The notes: generated by a model from the sequence alone, not told the origin. A stretch of 64,000 bases of DNA from Streptomyces panaciradicis (GCF_023516615.1 NZ_JAMGBF010000040.1:43177-107176), one strand, 5' to 3'; counted from the stretch's first letter, positions 53,957 to 62,614 are shown. Made by a program: numbers and translations.

Positions 53957-54306
53957 AACGGCCATGCGGAACGGCGGGTCCCCTGCATCCGGGATCCGCC
54001 GCCCCTCCCGCGCTCGGCGGGCCGGCCGTACGGGCGACGACCACGCGCCGACGGCCCACCGGTGAACGACCGTCCGGGGAGCGGATGTCCGCGCGTTGCC
54101 GCCACGGTCCGGTGCCCGGGGGCGTCCACATGTCCGACGCTGCTCCGGACCGGTCCGCGGCGCACGGTGCCGATGGTCGGCGCGTGCGGGGCCGAACGGC
54201 GTCGGGCGCGGGACCGTCGGGCCTCGCGGGGCCGAAGCCCTTCCCCGTGACCGGGCGGGTGGCCGATTCTCGGTGGATGCTGAGGGAGTGTGACGACACA
54301 AGGCCC
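53957..54306. other. Intergenic region before the SulP gene, nothing certain
   Basis: 350 bases without a convincing gene. It is GC-rich and must hold the promoter of the SulP gene. A near-copy of the box, GGGACCGTCGGGCC, occurs around 54209 but its centre is one base short, so it is not called. Confidence 0.5.
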
Positions 54307-56019
54307 ATGTCGCGGGGCCGGAGCGGGTACGTACGCGCGTGGCGCCGCTTGACGCCCGGACTGGCCTCGCTGTCCCGCTACCGCCGTTCCTGGGTCCGCG
54401 GCGACGTGCTGGCGGGCCTGACGGTGGCCGCGTACCTGGTGCCGCAGGTGATGGCGTACGCCGGCGTGGCCGGTCTGCCGCCGGTGACGGGGCTGTGGGC
54501 CATCCTGCCCGCGCTCGCCCTGTACGCGCTGCTGGGCTCCTCCCGGCTGCTGTCGGTGGGCCCGGAGTCGACGACGGCACTGATGACGGCGACGGTGGTG
54601 GCTCCGCTCGCCGGCGGCGCCCCGGGCCGCTACGCCGAGCTGGCGGCCTGTCTCGCCCTCACGGTGGGCCTGCTGTGCGTGGCGGCCCGTGTCCTGCGTC
54701 TGGGGTTCATCGCCGATCTGTTCTCCCGCCCGGTGCTGATCGGATACCTGGCGGGCGTGGCCCTGATCATGATCATGGACCAGTTGCCGCGGCTGACCGG
54801 GGTGCCCACGACGGGGTCGGTGTTCTTCGCCCAGCTGTGGTCGTTCGTCGGGCACCTGGGGCAGGCGGACCCGGCCACGGTGCTGTTCTCCGCGCTGACG
54901 ATCGTGTTCCTGTTCACCGTGCCCCGGCTGGCCCGCGCGGTGCCCGGGCCGCTGCTGGCCGTCGTGCTGGGCACCGCGGCGGTGGTCGCGTTCGACCTCG
55001 ACGACCGGTTCGGCATCAAGGTCATCGGCACGGTGCCCTCGGGGCTGCCCTCGTTCGCGCTGCCCGATCCGGCCGAGCTGCCGCGGCTGGTGCTGCCGGC
55101 GCTCGGCGTGCTGCTCGTGGCCTACACCGACTTCGTCCTCACCGCGCGCGCCTTCCCCGGCCCCGACGAGGACGCGCCGCCGCTCGACGCCGACCAGGAG
55201 TTCCTGGCGCTGGGCGCGACCAACATCGGTGCGAGCCTGCTGCACGGCTTCCCGGTCAGCAGCAGCGCCAGCCGGACCGCGCTCGCCTCCTCGGCGGGCG
55301 CCCGCAGCCAGGCGTACTCGCTGGTGGCGGGCGCGCTTGTGCTGTGCGTGCTGCTGTTCCTGAGCCCGCTGCTGAGCCGCACCCCGTCGGCGGTGCTGGG
55401 CGCCCTCGTCGTCTACGCGGCCGTCTGCATGATCGATCTGACGGGTTTCACCCGGCTGGCCGCCTTCCGGCGCCGCGAACTGCTCCTGGCGATCGGCTGC
55501 CTGGCCGGGGTGCTGGCCCTGGACATCCTCTACGGGGTGCTGGTCGCCGTCGGCCTGTCCGTGGCCGAGCTGCTCAGCCGGGTCGCGCGCCCGCACGACG
55601 CCGTCGAGGGGCTGGTGCCCGGGGTGGCCGGCATGCACGACGTGGACGACTACCCGCAGGCCCGCACCATCCCGGGCCTGCTCGTCTACCGCTACGACTC
55701 CCCGCTGTTCTTCGCGAACGCGCAGAACTTCCACCGCCGCGCCCTGGCCGCCGTGGACGAGCAGACCCAGCCGGTGCGCTGGTTCGTGCTCAACACCGAG
55801 GCGAACGTCGAGGTGGACATCACCGCGCTGGACGCCGTCGACGCGCTGCGGCGCGAGCTGACGCGCCGCGGGATCGTCTTCGCGCTGGCGCGGGTCAAGC
55901 AGGACCTTCTGAACGACCTGGAGGCGTACGGGCTGGCGGAGTCGGTGGGCCGGGACCTGATCTTCCCCACCCTGCCGACCGCCGTGACCGCGTACCGCGA
56001 GTGGAGCGGAAAGCACTGA
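54307..56019 (+). CDS. SulP-family anion transporter with STAS domain
   Basis: 570 residues from ATG at 54307 (AAGG seven bases upstream; an ATG ten codons earlier is possible). Ten or more hydrophobic helices with the SulP signature VAAYLVPQVMAYAGVAGLPPVTGLWA and FPVSSSASRTALASSAGARSQ. C-terminal STAS domain from about residue 460 (DSPLFFANAQNFHRRAL, WFVLNTEANVEVDITALDAVDAL). Family members carry sulfate, bicarbonate or dicarboxylates. Substrate not determined; bicarbonate or dicarboxylate fits the neighbourhood as well as sulfate. Confidence 0.9.
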   Translation: MSRGRSGYVRAWRRLTPGLASLSRYRRSWVRGDVLAGLTVAAYLVPQVMAYAGVAGLPPVTGLWAILPALALYALLGSSRLLSVGPESTTALMTATVVAPLAGGAPGRYAELAACLALTVGLLCVAARVLRLGFIADLFSRPVLIGYLAGVALIMIMDQLPRLTGVPTTGSVFFAQLWSFVGHLGQADPATVLFSALTIVFLFTVPRLARAVPGPLLAVVLGTAAVVAFDLDDRFGIKVIGTVPSGLPSFALPDPAELPRLVLPALGVLLVAYTDFVLTARAFPGPDEDAPPLDADQEFLALGATNIGASLLHGFPVSSSASRTALASSAGARSQAYSLVAGALVLCVLLFLSPLLSRTPSAVLGALVVYAAVCMIDLTGFTRLAAFRRRELLLAIGCLAGVLALDILYGVLVAVGLSVAELLSRVARPHDAVEGLVPGVAGMHDVDDYPQARTIPGLLVYRYDSPLFFANAQNFHRRALAAVDEQTQPVRWFVLNTEANVEVDITALDAVDALRRELTRRGIVFALARVKQDLLNDLEAYGLAESVGRDLIFPTLPTAVTAYREWSGKH

Positions 56020-56020
56020 A

Positions 56021-56055
56021 TCGCCAGGTGGCCCGCAGCTGGGGCCGGGTGGCCC
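56021..56055 (+). promoter_or_regulatory. Tandem boxes before the cNMP-CBS pair
   Basis: TCGCCAGGTGGCCC (56021-56034) and GGGCCGGGTGGCCC (56042-56055), centres 21 bp apart, 69 bases upstream of the start at 56124. Both have TGG instead of CGG in the right half. Confidence 0.5.
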
Positions 56056-56123
56056 ATGGCCGGTGACACGGCCCGTCGACACCCTGGAGGTGGCAGTTCC
56101 GTACGCCTGAGTGGAGGCACGCC

Positions 56124-56588
56124 ATGAACGCTCCCGCAACGTCGAACCTGACGCGGGCTCTGTCTCCCGAGTACCGGGAGCGGCTGATGGGGATGGCTCG
56201 CGAGGTGTCGTATCCGGAGGGCGCCCGGCTGTTCGAGGAGGGCGGCCACGCCGACCGGTTCTGGATCATCCGTACCGGCACCGTGGATCTCGACATGCGC
56301 GTGCCGGGCCGCCAGGCCGCCGTCATCGACTCCCTCGGCCACAACGAACTGCTCGGCTGGTCCTGGCTCTACCCGCCGCACACCTGGCATCTGGGCGCCG
56401 AGGCGGTCACACCGCTGCGGGCCTACCAGTTCGACGCCGCGCAGGTGCGGGCCGAGTGCCAGCGGGACGCGGAGTTCGGCCGGACCGTCGCCGAGTGGGT
56501 GGGCCGGATCGTGGCGCACCGGCTGCAGGCGGCCCGCACCCGGCTGCTGGACCTCTACGGCCCCTACGGCAGCGGAGGCCTGCGATGA
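56124..56588 (+). CDS. Stand-alone cyclic-nucleotide-binding protein, paralog of 34443 gene
   Basis: 154 residues, same length as the hydrogenase-embedded gene and collinear with it: [45 protein letters not shown], and ending HRLQAARTRLLDLYGPY. No DNA-binding domain. It forms a four-base overlap with the following CBS-BON gene, so the cNMP and CBS-BON proteins are made together here without any hydrogenase subunit. This suggests that the two proteins work as a pair. Confidence 0.87.
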   Translation: MNAPATSNLTRALSPEYRERLMGMAREVSYPEGARLFEEGGHADRFWIIRTGTVDLDMRVPGRQAAVIDSLGHNELLGWSWLYPPHTWHLGAEAVTPLRAYQFDAAQVRAECQRDAEFGRTVAEWVGRIVAHRLQAARTRLLDLYGPYGSGGLR

Positions 56589-57280
56589 CCACGCGCCAGG
56601 ACCACGAGGACCACACCGGCCGCGCGGCCGGCGGACCCGGGTCGCCGCACCTGGTCAGGGACGTGATGACCGCCGACGTCGCGGTCGTGAGCATCGGGGC
56701 GGCCTTCAAGGACATGGTGCGCACCGTGCAGGAGCGCCGGGTCAGCGCGATGCCCGTCGTGGACGCCACGGGAGCGGTCGTCGGGATCGTCTCGGAGGCA
56801 GATCTGCTGCCCAAGGAGGAGTTCCGCGACAGCGACCCCGACCGCTACACGCAGTTGCGGCGGCTGTCCGACCTCCTCAAGGCCGGATCGGTCACCGCCG
56901 GAGAGCTGATGACCTCCCCCGCCCTCACCGTGGCCCCGGACGCGACACTCGCGCAGGCCGCGCGGGAGATGGCGCGGGCCCGGGTCAAGCGGCTGCCCGT
57001 CGTCGACGCGTCCGGGCACCTGGTCGGCATCGTCAGCCGGGCCGATCTGCTGAAGGTCTTCCTGCGCGCCGACGAGGAGATCGCCGAGGAGGTGCGCCGG
57101 GAGGTGGTGACGTACCTCTTCCCCGCTCCCGGCTCGAGCGTCCGGGTCGAGGTCCGCGACGGTGTGGTGACGCTCGGCGGCCGCGTCCACGACACGTCCC
57201 TGGTGCCGGTGGCCGCGCGCCTGGCGCGGGCCGTCGAGGGGGTCGTGGACGTGCGGTTCGCCCTCGCCGGCCAGGACTGA
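56585..57280 (+). CDS. CBS-pair plus BON domain protein, paralog of 37815 gene
   Basis: 231 residues; ATG overlaps the stop of the cNMP-binding gene. CBS 1 (VRDVMTADVAVVSIG to [14 protein letters not shown]), CBS 2 (AGELMTSPALTVAPDA to [16 protein letters not shown]) and a BON domain ([14 protein letters not shown]). The LLPKEEFRD and DLLKVFLR motifs are shared with the hydrogenase-embedded protein and set these two apart from the 44237 paralog. N-terminal extension rich in His/Asp (TRQDHEDHTG). Confidence 0.92.
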   Translation: MTTRQDHEDHTGRAAGGPGSPHLVRDVMTADVAVVSIGAAFKDMVRTVQERRVSAMPVVDATGAVVGIVSEADLLPKEEFRDSDPDRYTQLRRLSDLLKAGSVTAGELMTSPALTVAPDATLAQAAREMARARVKRLPVVDASGHLVGIVSRADLLKVFLRADEEIAEEVRREVVTYLFPAPGSSVRVEVRDGVVTLGGRVHDTSLVPVAARLARAVEGVVDVRFALAGQD

Positions 57281-57298
57281 GCCGGCTGATCAGCCGGC
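57281..57298. terminator. 18-bp perfect palindrome between convergent genes
   Basis: GCCGGCTGATCAGCCGGC starts right after the CBS-BON stop codon and contains the last codon (TGA) of the opposite-strand Rv1733c-family frame. Confidence 0.6.
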
Positions 57299-57906
57299 GG
57301 TGTGCCCCCAGCGGCCGTCGATCCGCTCCCATGCGGCGCCCCACGCCTCGGTGGCGCGCCGCTGCACCCGCAACCGGACCAGCCGCCCGCCGGCGAGGGC
57401 CGTCAGGCCCGCCGCCCGCCGGCGAGGGCCGTCAGGCCCGCCGCCAGTCCGGCACCGGTGCCGGCCAGTACCGCGCGGGTCGTCGCCTCCGCGGGTCCCA
57501 CCGGTTTGTGCAGCAGGCGGCCGTGGCCGTCCGTCCAGGCCCGCACGCCGCCGCCGGCCCTGGCCGTGGGGGTGACCTCCATCGTTCCGGTCCGGCCGGT
57601 CCCGTTGGCGTCCCGCCACCGTACGACCGCCAGGGCCCGGTCGTAGCGCACGCCGGAGACGGCGTCGGGAGCACCGCCCGGGAGGATGCGGACCAGCACC
57701 GCGGAGACGGGCTCACGGCCCGCCCGGTCCCGCTCGGCCGCGCGTTCGGACAGCTGCGCGCCGAGGAGCCCGGCGCACGCCGCCACGACCGTGGCGAGCG
57801 CCCAGGAGGCCAGGACGATCCAGGCCTCCAGCACGTCACTGCGCCGCCGCAGCGGATTGTCACGCCAGCGCCACCCCAGGACCTTGCCGCATCTCGCCTT
57901 CCGCAT
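57290..57906 (-). pseudogene. Rv1733c-family membrane protein, frameshifted by a 29-bp duplication
   Basis: Read from ATG at 57906, the first frame gives 167 residues: RWRDNPLRRRSDVLEAW, a transmembrane helix, the exported domain and a second helix (TRAVLAGTGAGLAAGLTALAGG), then stops at 57403. The family's C-terminal tail (ATEAWGAAWERIDGRWGH) is present in another frame down to 57290. A 29-bp direct repeat around 57389-57446 lies at the break; removing one copy restores one continuous frame. The product may still be made with a truncated tail. The intact paralog is at 40767-41360. Confidence 0.8.
57389..57446. repeat. 29-bp tandem duplication causing a frameshift
   Basis: The motif GGCGAGGGCCGTCAGGCCC occurs at 57392 and again at 57421, period 29, with the surrounding bases also repeated. 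As 29 is not a multiple of three, it shifts the reading frame of the Rv1733c-family gene. Confidence 0.88.
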
Positions 57907-58031
57907 CGGTCACACCCCCTCGGGGAGCAATGGGACGGACACCCCTAAAAGGTCTCATCCATCGAACTCGAGCGGGAGAGGATTGCGACCGCGCCCCGGG
58001 GGGAGCTTTGATGGTGGGTCAAGGTCCGGTG

Positions 58032-58045
58032 GGGCCGGTCGGCCC
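58032..58045 (+). promoter_or_regulatory. GGnCCGnnCGGnCC box before the response regulator
   Basis: GGGCCGGTCGGCCC, a perfect match, 83 bases upstream of the response-regulator start. Suggests autoregulation. It also lies 126 bases upstream of the divergent Rv1733c-family gene. Confidence 0.6.
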
Positions 58046-58128
58046 TAGTGCCTCCGGCCCCGGCGAGTCATGATCTTCAACACAGACGGCCCGCAGTCCG
58101 TCTCACATCCGGGGAACGAGAGGTCGAC

Positions 58129-58830
58129 ATGACCGAGGCACGCACCTTCACGGCGCAGGATCCCATCCGCGTCTTCCTGCTCGACGACCACGAGGTCGTC
58201 CGCCGCGGCCTCGCGGACCTGCTGGACGCCGAGCCGGACATCAGCGTCGTCGGCGACGCCGAGAACGTCGAGCACGCCCTGGTGCGCGCCCCCGCGGTCC
58301 GGCCGCACGTGGCCGTCCTGGACGTACGGCTCCCCGACGGGGACGGCATCTCCGTCTGCCGTGAGCTGCGCAGCCGCATGCCGGAGCTGGCGGTCCTGAT
58401 GCTCACCTCGTTCGACGACGAGGACGCCCTGCTGGACGCGATCATGGCGGGGGCGTCCGGATACGTGCTCAAGCAGATCAAGGGCTCCGACCTGGTCTCG
58501 GCGGTCCGCACGGTCGCCTCGGGCCAGTCGATGCTCGACCCGGCGACCACCGCCCGGCTGATGCGGTCGCTGCGCACCGAGCCGGCCGAGGCCCCCGAGG
58601 TCTCCCCCGAGCTGGCGAGCCTGTCCCCGCGCGAGCGGGAGATCCTCACCCTCATCGGGGACGGCCTGACCAACCGGGAGATCGGCAAGCAGCTGTATCT
58701 GTCGGAGAAGACCGTCAAGAACCACATCTCGCGGCTGCTGGCCAAGCTCGGCGTGCAACGCCGGGTCCAGGCCGCGGTGCTCGCCTCGCATCTGGAGCAG
58801 CCCGAGCAGGGCGCCCCGCACACGCGCTGA
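58129..58830 (+). CDS. NarL/DevR(OsdR)-type response regulator
   Basis: 233 residues from ATG at 58129 with GAGAGG upstream; the open frame extends 27 codons further without homology. Receiver domain with acidic pair DD at 19-20, phosphoacceptor Asp65 in VLDVRLPDGDG, Thr/Ser in LMLTSFDDE and Lys in GYVLKQIKG. C-terminal LuxR-type HTH: LSPREREILTLIGDGLTNREIGKQLYLSEKTVKNHISRLL (read in parts). It resembles DosR/DevR of mycobacteria and OsdR of Streptomyces. No sensor kinase gene is adjacent. Probable regulator of the island. Confidence 0.9.
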   Translation: MTEARTFTAQDPIRVFLLDDHEVVRRGLADLLDAEPDISVVGDAENVEHALVRAPAVRPHVAVLDVRLPDGDGISVCRELRSRMPELAVLMLTSFDDEDALLDAIMAGASGYVLKQIKGSDLVSAVRTVASGQSMLDPATTARLMRSLRTEPAEAPEVSPELASLSPREREILTLIGDGLTNREIGKQLYLSEKTVKNHISRLLAKLGVQRRVQAAVLASHLEQPEQGAPHTR

Positions 58831-58838
58831 ACCGGACG

Positions 58839-58872
58839 GGGCCGTACGGCCGGATGTCAGGCCTTACGGCCC
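58839..58872 (+). promoter_or_regulatory. Tandem boxes before the second acg-like gene
   Basis: GGGCCGTACGGCCG (58839-58852) and AGGCCTTACGGCCC (58859-58872), centres 20 bp apart, 88 bases upstream of the start at 58961. Confidence 0.6.
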
Positions 58873-58960
58873 CTGCCCCGGGGGCCGCGCCGGGACCACC
58901 CTGGACAGGGTCAACGACCCGTTCCACCGCCCTCGGTCACCGGGCGGGGAGGAGGCCCCC

Positions 58961-59977
58961 ATGTCCACCGCGCCGCTCGACGTGGCGACCCTGGAGAAGC
59001 TGATCTCGGCCGCCGTGGCCGCCCCCTCCATCCACAACACCCAGCCCTGGCGGTTCCGGCTCGACCCGGACACGCTCACCCTGGAGATCCGGGCCGCGCA
59101 GGACCGCGGACTGCGCCACATCGACCCCTCGGGGCGGGCACTGCACCTGTCGGTGGGCTGCGCGGTGTTCAACCTGCGGCTGGCGGTGGCGCACTTCGGA
59201 TGGGCCCCGGTGACCCGGCTGCTGCCCCGGCCGGGCGAGCCCGAACTGCTCGCCTCCGTCCGGCTCGGCGGTCCGGCCCGCTTCACGCCGTCGCCCGAGC
59301 TCTACGAAGCCCTGTGGCACCGGCGCAGCAGCCGCTTCCCGTTCTCCGACCGGCCGCTGCCCGCCGCCCTGCGCCACGAGCTGGCGGACGCGGCGCACGC
59401 GGAGGGCGCCCTGCTGAGCAACCCGGAGACCGGCGAGACCGACCGGCTGCTGCGCGTGACCCTGGAGGCGGAGCGCCGCAACCGGGCCGACGCCGACCGG
59501 GCGGCGGAGAGCCGCCGGTGGATCCGTGAACCGGACGAGTCGGCGCTCGGCATCCCGCCGGCCGCCGTCGGCCCGCAGGACTACCGCGACCAGGTCCCGA
59601 TGCGGGACTTCGGGGCCCATCTCCATCCGTCGACGCTGGCCGCCCGTGCCTTCGAGAAGCGGCCGACGCTCGCCGTGCTGTCGACCCCGCACGACCGCCG
59701 CGCCGACTGGCTGCGGGCCGGGCAGGCCCTGCAGCACGTGCTGCTGGTGGCCACCCGGCACGGTGTGCGCGCCTCGCTGCTGCACCAGGCCCTGGAGTGG
59801 CCCGACCTGCGCGACCAGCTGGTGCGGGACGAGGAGGACGGGCGCGTGCACGCCCAGATGGTGCTCCGCCTCGGCTACGGGCCGCAGGGACCGCCCTCGC
59901 CCCGCCGCACGGTGGCGCAGACGCTGGACCAGGACACGTTCGCGGCACCCGGCACGGCGGCGACGGTCACCGGGTGA
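58961..59977 (+). CDS. Acg-type nitroreductase-fold protein
   Basis: 338 residues from ATG at 58961 (GGAGGAGG upstream). SAAVAAPSIHNTQPWRFRL is the Acg FMN region; RADWLRAGQALQHVLLVATRHGVRAS and MVLRLGYGPQ parallel the other copy at 41363. Acg-family protein of the dormancy type. A GTG overlapping its stop (59974) could start the following GAF-ANTAR gene, but a better ribosome site favours 60037; either way the two genes are likely co-transcribed. Confidence 0.88.
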   Translation: MSTAPLDVATLEKLISAAVAAPSIHNTQPWRFRLDPDTLTLEIRAAQDRGLRHIDPSGRALHLSVGCAVFNLRLAVAHFGWAPVTRLLPRPGEPELLASVRLGGPARFTPSPELYEALWHRRSSRFPFSDRPLPAALRHELADAAHAEGALLSNPETGETDRLLRVTLEAERRNRADADRAAESRRWIREPDESALGIPPAAVGPQDYRDQVPMRDFGAHLHPSTLAARAFEKRPTLAVLSTPHDRRADWLRAGQALQHVLLVATRHGVRASLLHQALEWPDLRDQLVRDEEDGRVHAQMVLRLGYGPQGPPSPRRTVAQTLDQDTFAAPGTAATVTG

Positions 59978-60036
59978 ACGTCGCGCGGATCCGGGTAGAT
60001 GGTTGGGTCCGGAGAACGCGACAGGCGGAGGACGGC

Positions 60037-60726
60037 GTGGAGTGGGCACGATTCGGGCAGCAGATGGCGGCCATGGCCCGCGACCTGCTGGCCCAGGACT
60101 CCGTCGACGCCACGCTGGAGAGGATCACCTCCTCGGCCGTGGAGCTGGTCGAGGGATGTGACGCGGCCGGCATCCTCGTGCTGCAGGGCCGGAAGGTGCG
60201 GACGCTGGCCCCCACCGACGACCTGGTGATCGACAGCGACCGGCTGCAGGAGCGGCTGGGCGAGGGGCCGTGCTTCGACACCGCCCGCAGCTCGGTGCGG
60301 GAGCGGGTCTTCCGGATCCCCGACCTCACCGGGCAGCAGCTGCGCTGGCCCGCCTTCGCACCACAGGCCTCGCGGCTCGGCATCGGCAGCATGATGGGCT
60401 TCCTGCTGTTCACCGAGGACGAGGACTTCGGCGCGTTGAACCTGTACTCCCGCAAGCCCGGCATGTTCACCGAGGCCAGTGAGCTGGCCGGGTGGCTGCT
60501 GGCCTCGCACGCGGCGGTCGCGTTCTCCAGCGCCCGCACACACGCCCAGCTGGAACAGGCCGTGGCCACCCGCCATGTGATCGGCGAGGCCATGGGCATC
60601 CTCATGGGCAGCCGTCGGCTCACCGAGGAGGAGGCGTTCGACGTGCTCCGCCGCTATTCGCAGGAGCGCAACCTCAAGCTGCGGGAGGTCGCCCGGATGA
60701 TCTGCGAACAGGGCGGCATCGACTGA
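60037..60726 (+). CDS. GAF-ANTAR domain RNA-binding antiterminator
   Basis: 229 residues from GTG at 60037 with GGAGG seven bases upstream (alternative GTG at 59974). N-terminal GAF domain (ITSSAVELVEGCDAAGILVL to YSRKPGMFTEASELAGW) and C-terminal ANTAR domain (HAQLEQAVATRHVIGEAMGILMG, EEAFDVLRRYSQERNLKLREVA). ANTAR proteins bind paired hexaloop RNA hairpins to prevent early termination; the GAF part may sense a small molecule or redox state. Targets unknown. Confidence 0.9.
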   Translation: MEWARFGQQMAAMARDLLAQDSVDATLERITSSAVELVEGCDAAGILVLQGRKVRTLAPTDDLVIDSDRLQERLGEGPCFDTARSSVRERVFRIPDLTGQQLRWPAFAPQASRLGIGSMMGFLLFTEDEDFGALNLYSRKPGMFTEASELAGWLLASHAAVAFSSARTHAQLEQAVATRHVIGEAMGILMGSRRLTEEEAFDVLRRYSQERNLKLREVARMICEQGGID

Positions 60727-60735
60727 GGCGGCGGC

Positions 60736-60770
60736 GGCTTCCCTGGCTCGGTGTCAGAACCAGAGAAGCC
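60736..60770 (+). terminator. Stem-loop after the GAF-ANTAR gene
   Basis: GGCTTCCCTGG (60736-60746) and CCAGAGAAGCC (60760-60770) pair with one mismatch around a 13-base loop, ten bases after the stop. Confidence 0.55.
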
Positions 60771-60866
60771 TGGCCGGGCCGGCCCCCCGGGGGAGCGACG
60801 CCGCACCCGACGTGCCCACCAAGTCCCCTGTGTCGCGACCTCCACACACGTCGCGGGCGGTTCACC

Positions 60867-61412
60867 GATCAGACCGCGCGGGGCGTCGTCACCGAAAAGG
60901 AGTCCGTGCAGGTGGGAGCCTTCGGCGCCGGCCGTGGCGCTGAACGGGATCAGGGCCCGCCTGCACGCCGCAAGGACGGCCACGATGCCGCCGGGCTGCG
61001 CGGCGAGCGCGGTGCCTGGTTCGGCGCCGTGGCACGGGGGCAGGTCGGCGCTCTGCGCCGCGTCGCCGAGCAGCGCCACCCCGGGCACCGGGTTTCCCCT
61101 GTGCCCGGCCGGCAGCACGTGCAGGGCACAGGACCGGCGCGGCGTCGGTGATCAGCGGGGTGAGCTGCGGCGCCCGGCCCCCTCGAACTCCGCCGCGACA
61201 CGGGCCGTGGCCGCCGCGGCGATCGCCGGCCAGAACGCCGTCAACGCCCGGTCGCAGCGGCCTGGCACGGACCGCACCGACTTCCTCGACGCCGGGGCGA
61301 CTGCGTGGACGGAGCTGGACGCCGACACGATGACCGCACCGAGTTCGTCGCCGGCATGAATCACGGCGAGCCGGCCTCCGGCCGACGGCTGCGGGCGGTC
61401 CTGAGACGGCAC
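60867..61412 (-). pseudogene. Remnant of an FAD-dependent monooxygenase (TetX/PHBH-like)
   Basis: Pieces of one flavin hydroxylase appear in order but in different minus-strand frames. About 61400-61190 gives FWPAIAAAATARVAAEFEGA, then APQLTPLITDAAPV in another frame. Then 61118 down gives PVPGVALLGDAAQSADLPPC, equivalent to the GD motif that binds FAD, followed by LAACRRALIPFSATAGAE and FGDDAPRGLI, equivalent to the family's C-terminal end. The upstream FAD fold is missing. A decayed gene is the simplest reading. Bases 61413-61565 show nothing further. Confidence 0.55.
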
Positions 61413-61565
61413 TCGGCACAGGCCGAGGCCGCCGGTCGTCTACCGGGAGCCAGGGCGGACCCACCGGCGCGGGCCCGGGCGGGCCGACGGGCGGGGCTTG
61501 CCTCAGGCGCCGTGGGCCCGCCGGGCCGGCAGTCGGCGTGCGGCGCGGCGGGGTCGTCTTCGGCG

Positions 61566-62372
61566 TCAGTGCCGCGGGGGCTCGGCCGGGACCACCGCGA
61601 CGGTGCACCGGGCGTGGCGCAGGAGGGCGCGGCCCAGAGAGCCCGTCAGGGTGTCCGTGAGGCCGGCGTGGGCGGGCACGCCCACCACGGCGAGTTGCGC
61701 GCCCGCGCTCGCCCCGGCGACGACCGGGCGGCTGCGGCCCCGGATCCGCTGATGTCGTACGACGACGTCGGGGTACGTACGCCGCAGTTCGGCCACCACT
61801 GCCGCGCCGTCGCGGCCGCCCCCGTGCAGGACGAGCAGCTCCGCGGCCCGCTGGGCGGCCTCGGCGAAGGCGAACTCCGCTGCGGCGCGGGCCACGGGCG
61901 AGGCGCCGTCGGACGCCAGGACGACGGGGCCGCCGCGGCCGGTGGTGCCGCGCACGACCAGCACCGGGCAGCGTCCCTGTGCGGTCAGCCGGCCGGCGAC
62001 CGAGCCGAACGGCAGCCCGCCGAACCGGCCTTGGCGGCGACCGCCGACCACGGTCAGCGAGGCGGCACGCGACTCGGCCTCCAGCACCGTCCCGGGCTCG
62101 CCGACGAGCACCTCGCTGGTGATCGACAGCCCCGGCGCGACGCGCCGCGCGTGCCGTTCGGCCTCGGCGAGTGCTCCCCGGGCCGACGCGCTCAGCCCGG
62201 CACCGTCCGGGTCCCAGGGCGGCACACCGGGCGCCACGGGGTCGGCGGGCCATACGACGGCGTGCGCCAACTGCAGGCCCACGCCTCGCCGTTCGGCCTC
62301 CCGCGCGGCGGTCTCCACCGCGGCCAGGCTCGACGACGACGCGCCCACCCCCACCACCACCGGTCCGTTCAT
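61566..62372 (-). CDS. Universal stress protein, two UspA domains, divergent
   Basis: 268 residues from ATG at 62372 (GAGAGGCG upstream). Domain 1 has VVGGRRQGRFGGLPFGSVAGR and domain 2 VVGVPAHAGLTDTLTGSLGRA, both close to the ATP-binding pattern, which makes this the only Usp here with a plausible site in each half. Otherwise less similar to the other Usp proteins. Divergent from the Usp at 62615, with three box copies between. Confidence 0.88.
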   Translation of the reverse strand: MNGPVVVGVGASSSSLAAVETAAREAERRGVGLQLAHAVVWPADPVAPGVPPWDPDGAGLSASARGALAEAERHARRVAPGLSITSEVLVGEPGTVLEAESRAASLTVVGGRRQGRFGGLPFGSVAGRLTAQGRCPVLVVRGTTGRGGPVVLASDGASPVARAAAEFAFAEAAQRAAELLVLHGGGRDGAAVVAELRRTYPDVVVRHQRIRGRSRPVVAGASAGAQLAVVGVPAHAGLTDTLTGSLGRALLRHARCTVAVVPAEPPRH

Positions 62373-62483
62373 GACGCCTCTCTCCTCTCGGGCCACCCCG
62401 CCCCCGGACCGGGCCGCCCCGGCCTCGCGGTCGCCTCCGCTCGTGCCGCATCCAGCGTCCGCTCCCGGCCCGCCCCCGGCACT

Positions 62484-62528
62484 GGGCCGTACGGCTCCGA
62501 ACGGCGCACCGACCGACCCGTTCGGCGC
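62484..62528. promoter_or_regulatory. Cluster of boxes between divergent usp genes
   Basis: GGGCCGTACGGCTC (62484-62497), overlapping GCTCCGAACGGCGC (62494-62507) and GACCCGTTCGGCGC (62515-62528). The last two centres are 21 bp apart. All keep the CCGnnCGG core. Confidence 0.55.
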
Positions 62529-62614
62529 CGGTGGCGGAGCCACTCGGCCCAAGTGCCGTGCGGAGCGCACCGGGAGACTGAGACACCGGGGAACATCCGG
62601 CGAGGGAGGCTGTC

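Noticed and set aside
54205..54222. Additional regulatory box before the SulP gene
   Set aside because: GGGACCGTCGGGCC has a one-base centre rather than two, so it does not fit the motif; left uncalled.
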